A stretch of 41,610 nt of DNA from Pseudomonas sp. GM50. Lineage in GTDB: Bacteria; Pseudomonadota; Gammaproteobacteria; Pseudomonadales; Pseudomonadaceae. The translations under genes were made by a program, and so were the position numbers. Every line of letters starts with the position of its first letter. Position 1 is the first letter of the stretch. Where the stretch lies: positions 1 to 41,610 of the forward strand of contig NZ_AKJK01000065.1 in NCBI RefSeq assembly GCF_000282375.1, in the 5' to 3' direction. This document shows positions 1 to 8,500 of this stretch, in pieces. Below the pieces are notes generated by a model. The model worked only from the letters and a program-made list of their open reading frames with translations, made no database searches and was not told where the DNA came from.

Positions 1-944
1 GGCAGCACCAGCCAATAGCCTTGATCGGCCCAGGTGTCGAGGCGCAATGTCTGGCCGTCGCTGCGCAGATCCCGTGGGCCATCGAGCAGGCCAAGGCCGC
101 GCAGGTCGGCATCGTCCAGGCGCGCCTGGCGATAACGTCCGCCCAGGCCATTGGCAAAGGCTTTCAGGCTGGGGCCGTCCAGACGGGGCACCAGAATGGC
201 GCCCAGGTCATCCTTGAGGAAACTGCCGTCGTCCTGCGCAACCGGCGCCCCTTCGGCGGTGCCGATACCGAGCATCAGAAACTGCGTGGACTTGTCGTCC
301 AGCGCCTGACGAATCCCTTGGCGTTCCTGTTCCGTCAGTGACGAACCGATCAGCAGGATACGCCCCTGGCCGAGTGCGCCCTGATCCAGCAGCGCAAGGG
401 CCTTGGCCACCGCCAGATCGGCACGATGACCGGCTTGGGGCATCAGCGACGGCTTGAGTGCATCCACCAGGTTGCGGCTGGTCGACAGGTCATCCGACAG
501 CGGCACCAAGGTGTGGGCGCTGCCGGCGTAGACGATGATTGCGGTCTGCGCGTCGCTGCGATTTTGCAGCAGATCGAACAGTTTGCGCCGGGCTTGTTCC
601 AGCCTGTTTGGCGCAGTATCGGTGGCGAGCATTTCCGGAGTCAGCTCAAGCAACACCACCAGCGGGTCGGCGGGTTTCTGGCTGGTTTGTTCGACGCGCT
701 GCCAGCTCGGGCCGAGCAGGGCCAGAACGGTCAGCACCCAGGCCAGGCCGAGGGCGACCCATGGCAGTTTGCTTTCGCGACCGCTGCCACCACTGAGCAA
801 CGCGGCATGGAAGGCCGGCGGCAGAATCATTTGCCAGCGGCCAGCGCGTTTCTGTCGATGCCAGAGTTGCCAGAGCAACCAGCCCAGCAACGGCAACAAC
901 AGCAGCCACCAGGGGCGGAACCAGTGCGGCCAGAGCGCAATCAT
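1..944 (-). CDS. BatB-like VWA membrane protein, 3' end cut by window edge
   Basis: This open frame has no stop from the ATG at 944 to the window edge, giving about 314 residues of a longer protein. The N-terminus is hydrophobic (MIALWPHWFRPWWLLLLPLL), a second membrane segment lies near residues 65-85, and a von Willebrand A-like domain follows. It is the last visible gene of the MoxR-DUF58-DUF4381-VWA operon and its ATG overlaps the TGA of the upstream VWA gene (ATGA). Homologues in this position (BatB, often fused to BatC-type TPR repeats) belong to a membrane complex linked to aerotolerance or envelope stress; the TPR part would lie outside the window. The metal-binding motif is degenerate: where the upstream paralogue has DVSGS, this protein has ELTPE at residues 100-104. 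The substrate or partner is unknown. Confidence 0.85.
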   Translation of the reverse strand, partial: MIALWPHWFRPWWLLLLPLLGWLLWQLWHRQKRAGRWQMILPPAFHAALLSGGSGRESKLPWVALGLAWVLTVLALLGPSWQRVEQTSQKPADPLVVLLELTPEMLATDTAPNRLEQARRKLFDLLQNRSDAQTAIIVYAGSAHTLVPLSDDLSTSRNLVDALKPSLMPQAGHRADLAVAKALALLDQGALGQGRILLIGSSLTEQERQGIRQALDDKSTQFLMLGIGTAEGAPVAQDDGSFLKDDLGAILVPRLDGPSLKAFANGLGGRYRQARLDDADLRGLGLLDGPRDLRSDGQTLRLDTWADQGYWLVL

Positions 945-2035
945 CGGCGCCTCCGCAGGCGCAGGCGTTTGAGCCGCTGACGCCAGTCGGGCAGTTGCGT
1001 TTGCAGAAACCGCTCTTTGTTAAACAGCTTCTTGGTAAGCAGCCGTTGCAACGGATTGTCCGGCCAGCGCTCGCGGATCACCAGCAGCATGCTCAACAGC
1101 AGCGCCATCGCCAAAGGCCAGTGATACAACGCTTGGGCCGGGCGGGCCTGAGTGGGTTGCTGGGTCACCGGCTCCAGTTTGTCGAGGGTGCGCTTGATCG
1201 CCTGCAATTCCTCGCCGTCGCGGGCGCGGAAGTACTGGCCGCCGGTGGCTTGGGCGATGGCTTTCAAGGCCGGTTCGTCGAGGTCCAGGCTCGGGTTGAT
1301 GCCCAGGAATCCCAGGGTGCCGCTTTGTTCCGGATCGGCGCCAATACCGATCGGGTAGATTTTCACGCCTTCGTTGGCCGCCAGTCGGGCGGCGGTCAGC
1401 GGATCGATCTCGCCGCCGTTGTTGGCGCCATCGGTGACCAGAATCAGCACACGGCTTTGTGCCGGGCGTTGGCGCAGGCGTTTGAGCGCCAGGCCAATCG
1501 CGTCGCCGATGGCGGTGTTCTTGCCGGCGATGCCGATCCGCGCTTCGTCGAGCCACACGCGAACGGTGTGCCGGTCAAAAGTCAGTGGCGCTTGCAGATA
1601 GGCCTGGCTGCCGAACAGGATCAACCCGACCCGGTCGCCGTCGCGACTTTCAAGAAAGTCACCGAGCAAATGCTGCACCAGCGTCAGTCGGCTGACGTCT
1701 TCGTCCTGCCACTGCATATCGGGAAAATCCATGGAGCCGGACACGTCCACCGCCACCAGCAGGTCGCGACCACTGGCGGCAACCGGCAGGGGTTCGCCGA
1801 GCCATTGCGGCCGCGCGGCGGCGATCAGCAGTAACAGCCACAGCAGAATGAACGGTGCTTGCTGACGCCACGCTGGCAGATTCGCCCGGGCACGGCGGCG
1901 AGCGAGGCCTTCGAGGTCGCTGAGGAAGCTGACTTTCAGCGCCGGTTCGCCACTGTCGGCCACCGGCAGCAGCACCCGCATCAGCCAGGGCAGTGGCAGC
2001 AGGGCGAAGATCCACGGCCAGGCAAACTCAAACAT
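941..2035 (-). CDS. BatA-like VWA domain membrane protein
   Basis: A 364-residue protein with an N-terminal membrane segment (residues 5-24), a second at about 60-75, a von Willebrand A domain, and a C-terminal membrane segment near 305-322 followed by a very basic tail (RLKRLRLRRRR). The VWA domain carries an intact MIDAS motif, DVSGS at residues 97-101, and a downstream LVTDGANNGG loop, so it should bind a divalent cation and a protein ligand on the periplasmic side. It overlaps the DUF4381 gene by 8 bases and the next VWA gene by 4, so translation is coupled. In MoxR/BatA systems the AAA+ ATPase is thought to remodel VWA protein complexes; the exact job in Pseudomonas is not settled. Confidence 0.9.
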   Translation of the reverse strand: MFEFAWPWIFALLPLPWLMRVLLPVADSGEPALKVSFLSDLEGLARRRARANLPAWRQQAPFILLWLLLLIAAARPQWLGEPLPVAASGRDLLVAVDVSGSMDFPDMQWQDEDVSRLTLVQHLLGDFLESRDGDRVGLILFGSQAYLQAPLTFDRHTVRVWLDEARIGIAGKNTAIGDAIGLALKRLRQRPAQSRVLILVTDGANNGGEIDPLTAARLAANEGVKIYPIGIGADPEQSGTLGFLGINPSLDLDEPALKAIAQATGGQYFRARDGEELQAIKRTLDKLEPVTQQPTQARPAQALYHWPLAMALLLSMLLVIRERWPDNPLQRLLTKKLFNKERFLQTQLPDWRQRLKRLRLRRRR

Positions 2036-2522
2036 GTTTGCGAATCCAGGTGTCGACGGCTTGAGTCAGGCCGGCGATGGCCTTGTCGTCGAGTTTGCAT
2101 TCGGGTTTGTAGGCGCCTTCCACCAGCACCATCCAGCGTGTGAGGCCGGCGGCCGGGCAGCGGTTATCAAGGAACGCCAGCCATTTGCGCCCGTTAAGGG
2201 TGTGGCTCTGGCTGTAGGGGTAATGGTTGCGACACAGGCGTTTGAGCAAGCCGTTGAGTTGCTGCAGCCAGGCACCGGCCGGGGCGCCGTCGTAGGGTTT
2301 GGGCATCCGGGCGAGTTCGGCCAGCGCAGCGAGACGCACCGGGTCCAGCGGTTGTTCGGCGCGCGCGACAGGGCGCTTGTTCGGGATGAAACGGCGCAAC
2401 TGCCACAGGCCGAAACCGATCAATGGCAGCAATAACAGCAGCAGCCACCAGCCCGGCGCCGGCGGCCAGAAGCCGATCGGTGGCGGGGAAATCAGCGGTT
2501 GCAGTTGATCGAGGCTGCTCAT
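2028..2522 (-). CDS. DUF4381 domain membrane protein
   Basis: A 164-residue protein with one strong membrane segment at about residues 26-44 (WWLLLLLLPLIGFGLWQL) and a soluble C-terminal part containing the NGRKWLAFLDNRCP segment typical of the DUF4381 family. This family is found almost only between DUF58 and VWA genes in MoxR operons, as here. The ATG at 2522 overlaps the DUF58 stop (ATGA) and the 3' end overlaps the BatA-like gene by 8 bases. It is presumably an inner-membrane subunit of the same complex. No catalytic motif is visible. Confidence 0.85.
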   Translation of the reverse strand: MSSLDQLQPLISPPPIGFWPPAPGWWLLLLLLPLIGFGLWQLRRFIPNKRPVARAEQPLDPVRLAALAELARMPKPYDGAPAGAWLQQLNGLLKRLCRNHYPYSQSHTLNGRKWLAFLDNRCPAAGLTRWMVLVEGAYKPECKLDDKAIAGLTQAVDTWIRKHV

Positions 2523-3463
2523 CGACCTTTCCCCGGACGTTGAGGATTGAGGTATTCGCGCAGTTGCTCGACCATTTCGCTTTGGGTGCTCAAAGGCATC
2601 AGCAATACCCGCAACTTTTGCGCCAGCAGCTCCCAGCGGGCGATGCGCGCTTCAGCCTGTGCGCGATAGGCCTGGCGCAAGTCGAAATTCAACGTGTCGA
2701 GTTCCAGCTGTGCCCCACGTTCCGCAAAGCGTAAAAGCCCGGCAGCGGGCAGGGCGTGATCCAGCGGGTCGGACACGGGTAGCAGCAACAGGTCGCAGTG
2801 GCGCGACAACAGGCTCAACTGCTGCTCCGCACCGTCGGACAGGGCGCGTTCGTCGCAGATCACGATCACCAGGCTGCCGGGGCGCAAGACTTCCCGGGCG
2901 CGACGCAGGGCAATGCCGAAGGCGTCGCGGTCGGGCTCGCGTTCGGTGTGCAGCGACTGATTGACCCGCACCAGTCGGTTGAGCAATTGCAGCAGGCTCT
3001 GCTTGCTGCGTCGCGGTTTGATCTCGTAGTGTTCGTTGTCGCCGAACACCAGCCCGCCGACCCGGTCGTTATGGCCCAGCGCGGCCCAGCCAATCAGGCT
3101 CGCCGCCTGAGCGGCAAGCACCGATTTGAACATCAGCCCGGAGCCGAAAAACAGCCGGCAGCTCTGTTCGACCATGATGAAAATCGGCCGCTCGCGTTCT
3201 TCATGGAACAGCTTGGTATGAGGTTCCTGGGTCCGGGCGGTGACGCGCCAATCGATGCTGCGCACGTCATCGCCGGCCTGATAGACCCGCACCTGATCGA
3301 AGTCCACCCCGCGCCCGCGCAGTTTGGAGTGATGCAGGCCGATCAGCGGGCTGCGCTGGCTCGGCGTGGAAAACAACTGCACTTCGCGCACGCGATGACG
3401 CATCTTGATCAGCTCGGAAAGGCTGACCCGGATTCCCGGCTCGGGCGGCAGGAGGGCGTTCAT
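2519..3463 (-). CDS. DUF58 domain protein
   Basis: About 314 residues from the ATG at 3463 (MNALLPPEPGIRVSLSELI). An in-frame TTG at 3472, overlapping the moxR stop, is an alternative start that would add three residues; neither has a clear Shine-Dalgarno sequence, consistent with coupling to the upstream gene. The family signature RSIDWRVTAR is at about residues 68-77. The following region resembles a VWA fold (FIMVEQSCRLFFGSG) but without a canonical MIDAS. No membrane segment is obvious, so this is the short soluble type of DUF58 protein. It lies directly after the MoxR ATPase, the usual pairing; DUF58 proteins are presumed MoxR clients or adaptors. Confidence 0.88.
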   Translation of the reverse strand: MNALLPPEPGIRVSLSELIKMRHRVREVQLFSTPSQRSPLIGLHHSKLRGRGVDFDQVRVYQAGDDVRSIDWRVTARTQEPHTKLFHEERERPIFIMVEQSCRLFFGSGLMFKSVLAAQAASLIGWAALGHNDRVGGLVFGDNEHYEIKPRRSKQSLLQLLNRLVRVNQSLHTEREPDRDAFGIALRRAREVLRPGSLVIVICDERALSDGAEQQLSLLSRHCDLLLLPVSDPLDHALPAAGLLRFAERGAQLELDTLNFDLRQAYRAQAEARIARWELLAQKLRVLLMPLSTQSEMVEQLREYLNPQRPGKGR

Positions 3464-3468
3464 CGGGG

Positions 3469-4428
<960 letters not shown>

Positions 4429-4602
4429 CGATGACTGTTCCTGGAAAGGGTGACCGAAGACGTTCGAATAACGCCAGGGCTGGGGGCGTTACTTTAATCC
4501 ATCGCGGGGGGCGGCGACTAACGGCATTTTGTGCAAAGTGCGGGAATTGATGGGCTAAATTGTTGGAATTTTGTAGGGGGTGGGTATTGCGGTGTTCTTT
4601 TG

Positions 4603-4702
4603 GACGCCTTCGCGGGCAAGCCTCGCTCCTACAGGTATCGAGGCGCCGCGATATTGTGTCGACGCAAAACCTGTAGGAGCGAGGCTTGCCCGCGAAGGCG
4701 CC
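4603..4702. repeat. REPIN, type A (two inverted REP arms)
   Basis: Two arms in inverted orientation at about 4606-4635 and 4670-4700 share the core CGCGGGCAAGCCTCGCTCC. They are separated by about 35 bases. The element lies between the end of the small acidic protein gene and the moxR promoter region, and the same type recurs at 10559-10662. The stretch 4429-4602 holds the moxR leader and nothing else recognised. Confidence 0.9.
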
Positions 4703-4715
4703 AGCTCAAACACCA

Positions 4716-5069
4716 TCAGAGCTGGCTTATATAAGTACCAATCCCCTTGAGAATGTTCTGCAAGGTTTCTTCCACCTCGGCCAGGTCCTGCGCATCGGTG
4801 CTGTGCAGGATTTCCAGCGAATCTTCGCCATCGAGCACATCGGCGTCCGCGGCGGCGATTTCGATCAGCAGGCGGTCAGGGCTGAGGGTGACTTTCACAC
4901 CGTTGAGGGCCGAAGGCTTGTCGTGGAAGATGATCTCCAGCTCATCTTCGTCCGGAAAGCGGCTCATCAGGAACATTTCGCCCTCGGCGCTGTTGCAGCA
5001 GAGCATGGCCAAGTTGTCTTCTTCTTCGTCGCACGGGTTGACGATCAAGAGGTCAGTTGTCATTTGCAT
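4716..5069 (-). CDS. Small acidic conserved hypothetical protein
   Basis: A 117-residue acidic protein with no signal peptide or membrane segment. The start at 5069 is preferred over the second Met (5063) because AGGA lies 8 bases upstream of it. The sequence alternates short beta-like stretches (EMFLMSRFPDEDELEIIF, GVKVTLSPDRLLIEIA) and ends in a helix (LAEVEETLQNILKGIGTYI). The middle part vaguely resembles Imm10-type immunity proteins, but this is an impression without an alignment, and no toxin gene is nearby. It is divergent from gdhB and is followed by a REPIN. The function is not recognised. Confidence 0.7.
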   Translation of the reverse strand: MQMTTDLLIVNPCDEEEDNLAMLCCNSAEGEMFLMSRFPDEDELEIIFHDKPSALNGVKVTLSPDRLLIEIAAADADVLDGEDSLEILHSTDAQDLAEVEETLQNILKGIGTYISQL

Positions 5070-5212
5070 GGGGAAAATCCTGGCTCGGCGAGCGTGGTGA
5101 ACGTTACAAAAAGCAATTCTGCCAGCCTTGGGGAATTTCTGCTCGGCTGAGTGTCAGAAGATGTGTCGTGAACATTCGGGGTGTTACTGGTCATTTTTGG
5201 CACGCATGTACC

Positions 5213-5242
5213 GCAAAACCGGGCATAAAACGCCCATTTTGC
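5213..5242. promoter_or_regulatory. Imperfect palindrome upstream of gdhB
   Basis: GCAAAA at 5213-5218 pairs with TTTTGC at 5237-5242, and GGGC at 5221-5224 pairs with GCCC at 5232-5235, around an AT-rich centre (ATAAAAC). It could be an operator or a hairpin in a leader transcript. No binding protein can be named. Confidence 0.4.
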
Positions 5243-5272
5243 TTCACGGCTGCTAGTGTTGTTCAGGGCGCA

Positions 5273-5318
5273 TGCCGCGCGCTGCGTACCGTTGACCGAA
5301 TATGTCGCAGCGCTGCAA
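5273..5318 (+). promoter_or_regulatory. Candidate ArgR binding region for gdhB
   Basis: TGTCGC at 5303-5308 followed by 8 bases and AA at 5317-5318 is an exact match to the Pseudomonas ArgR half-site TGTCGC-N8-AA as I recall it. A weaker direct repeat, TGCCGC-N8-TA, lies 30 bases upstream (5273-5288). In P. aeruginosa gdhB is known to be controlled by ArgR, an AraC-family arginine-responsive regulator. The site lies about 255 bases before the gdhB start codon. Confidence 0.5.
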
Positions 5319-5572
5319 GCACAGCCCTTGCCGCACTCGTTAAGCTGCGCAACGGATGAGCACCCGTAAAGGCATTGCCTGTTGCCTTGGCAGTCGTTTT
5401 TGCAGATGCCCATTCAATGGAAGGTGAATGTGACCTGAGTGTCTCGTCCAGCTTCACCCACCTGTCATCCTGTTTCCTCTGCCCGAGAATCAGGAACAGG
5501 GTGACGGATTGCCCCGAAAGGGGTTTGCACGCGACGCTTCCATCAATAACAAGCCCAAGCGGAGTACCACAG

Positions 5573-8500
5573 ATGGCGTTCTTCACCGCAGCCAGCAAAG
5601 CCGACTTCCAGCACCAACTGCAAGCGGCACTGGCGCAGCACATCAGTGAACAGGCACTGCCACAAGTGGCGCTGTTCGCCGAACAATTCTTCGGCATCAT
5701 TTCCCTGGACGAGCTGACCCAGCGTCGGCTGTCCGACCTCGCCGGCTGCACCCTTTCTGCGTGGCGCCTGCTTGAGCGCTTCGATCACGCGCATCCGCAA
5801 GTGCGCGTCTACAACCCTGATTACGAACGCCACGGCTGGCAATCGACCCACACCGCGGTCGAAGTGCTGCACCACGATCTGCCGTTCCTGGTGGACTCGG
5901 TGCGCACCGAGCTGAACCGTCGCGGCTACAGCATTCATACCCTGCAAACCACTGTGCTGAGCGTGCGTCGCGGCAGCAAGGGCGAGCTGCTGGAAATCCT
6001 GCCCAAAGGCACCCAGGGCGAAGGCATTCTGCAAGAATCGCTGATGTACCTGGAAATAGACCGTTGCGCCAACACGGCCGAACTCAATGTCCTGACCAAA
6101 GAGCTGGAGCAGGTTCTCGGTGAAGTCCGCGTCGCGGTCGCCGATTTCGAACCGATGAAAGCCAAGGTCCAGCAGCTGATCGAAGGCATCGACAACAGCC
6201 AGTTCATCATCAACGCCGACGAAAAGTCCGAAATCAAGAGCTTCCTGGAATGGCTGGTGGGCAACCACTTCACCTTCCTGGGCTACGAAGAATTCGTGGT
6301 GGGTGAGGATCAGAACGGCGGTCACATCGAATATGACCAGAACTCGTTCCTCGGCCTGACCAAACTGCTGCGTGCCGGTCTGACCGTCGACGATCTGCGC
6401 ATCGAAGACTACGCCGTCAACTACCTGCGCGAACCGACGCCGCTGTCGTTCGCCAAGGCTGCACACCCAAGCCGTGTCCACCGTCCGGCTTACCCGGATT
6501 ACGTATCGATCCGCCAGATCGATGCCGATGGCAAAGTCATCAAGGAATGCCGCTTCATGGGCCTGTACACCTCCTCGGTGTATGGCGAAAGCGTGCGGGT
6601 CATTCCTTACATCCGTCGCAAGGTCGAGATCATCGAACAGCGTTCGGGCTTCCAGGCCAAGGCTCACTTGGGCAAGGAACTGGCCCAGGTACTCGAAGTA
6701 TTGCCGCGCGATGACTTGTTCCAGACCCCGGTGGACGAGCTGTTCACCACCGTGATGTCGATCGTGCAGATCCAGGAACGCAACAAGATCCGCGTGTTCC
6801 TGCGCAAAGACCCGTACGGCCGATTCTGCTACTGCCTGGCCTACGTGCCGCGCGACATCTACTCCACCGAAGTGCGCCAGAAGATCCAGCAAGTGCTGAT
6901 GGATCGCCTGAAAGCCTCGGACTGCGAGTTCTGGACCTTCTTCTCCGAATCCGTGCTGGCCCGTGTGCAACTGATTCTGCGGGTCGATCCGAAGAACCGT
7001 CTGGACATCGACCCGGTTCTGCTGGAAAAAGAAGTGGTACAGGCCTGCCGCAGCTGGCAGGACGACTATGCGAGCCTGGTGGTCGAGAGCTTCGGCGAAG
7101 CCCAGGGCACCAACGTGCTGGCCGACTTCCCGAAAGGCTTCCCGGCCGGTTACCGCGAGCGTTTTGCAGCCCACTCGGCTGTGGTCGACATGCAGCACCT
7201 GCTGAGCCTGAAAGAATCCAATCCACTGGTAATGAGCTTCTATCAGCCACTGGGTCAGGTCTCCGGTCAGCGCGAGCTGCACTGCAAGCTGTATCACGCC
7301 GACACCCCGCTGGCGTTGTCCGACGTATTGCCGATCCTGGAAAACCTTGGCCTGCGCGTGCTGGGCGAATTCCCGTATCGCCTGCGCCACAACAGCGGCC
7401 GCGAATTCTGGATTCACGACTTCGCGTTCACCGCCGCCGAAGGCCTGGAACTCGACATCCAGCAACTCAACGACACCTTGCAGGACGCTTTCGTCCACAT
7501 CGTGCGCGGCGATGCCGAGAACGATGCCTTCAACCGCCTGGTGCTGACCGCCGGCCTGCCATGGCGCGATGTCGCGCTGCTGCGTGCCTACGCCCGTTAC
7601 ATGAAGCAGATCCGCCTGGGCTTCGACCTGGGTTACATCGCCAGCACCCTGAACAACCACACCGACATCGCTCGCGAGTTGACCCGGCTGTTCAAAACCC
7701 GTTTCTACCTGGCCCGCAAGCTCGGTACTGACGATCTGGAAGACAAGCAACAACGCCTGGAACACGCGATTCTGGCAGCACTGGACGATGTTCAGGTGCT
7801 CAACGAAGACCGCATCCTGCGTCGTTACCTGGACCTGATCAAAGCGACCCTGCGGACCAACTTCTACCAGACCGACGCCCACGGTCAGAACAAGTCCTAC
7901 TTCAGCTTCAAGTTCAACCCGCACCAGATTCCAGAGCTGCCGAAGCCGGTACCGAAGTTCGAAATCTTCGTTTACTCGCCTCGCGTCGAAGGCGTGCACC
8001 TGCGCTTCGGCAACGTTGCTCGCGGTGGTCTGCGCTGGTCCGACCGTGAAGAAGACTTCCGTACCGAAGTCCTCGGTCTGGTAAAAGCCCAGCAAGTGAA
8101 GAACTCGGTCATTGTACCGGTGGGTGCGAAGGGTGGCTTCCTGCCGCGTCGCCTGCCACTGGGCGGCAGCCGTGACGAGATCGCGGCCGAGGGCATCGCC
8201 TGCTACCGCATCTTCATCTCGGGCCTGTTGGACATCACCGACAACCTGAAAGACGGCGCGCTGGTACCGCCGGCCAACGTCGTGCGTCATGACGACGATG
8301 ATCCGTACCTGGTGGTGGCGGCGGACAAGGGCACTGCAACCTTCTCCGACATCGCCAACGGCATCGCCATCGACTACGGCTTCTGGCTCGGCGACGCCTT
8401 TGCGTCCGGTGGCTCGGCTGGCTACGACCACAAGAAAATGGGCATTACCGCCAAGGGCGCGTGGGTCGGCGTACAACGCCACTTCCGCGAGCGCGGCATC

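Larger units (their letters stand above)
5070..5572. other. 503-base divergent intergenic region with long gdhB leader
   Basis: This gap between two divergent genes contains a palindrome at 5213-5242 and a candidate ArgR site at 5303-5318, described separately. A minus-strand open frame across it (5060-5413) has no plausible start signal or recognisable composition and is not called. An upstream in-frame ATG for gdhB at 5375 lacks a ribosome binding site. Confidence 0.6.

Noticed and set aside
5198..5216. TTGGCACG resembling a sigma-54 -24 element
   Set aside because: The matching -12 element (TTGC at the right spacing) is absent.
5060..5413. Cysteine-rich minus-strand frame upstream of gdhB
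   Set aside because: No ribosome site, overlaps the start of the acidic-protein gene in another frame, and has no family resemblance.
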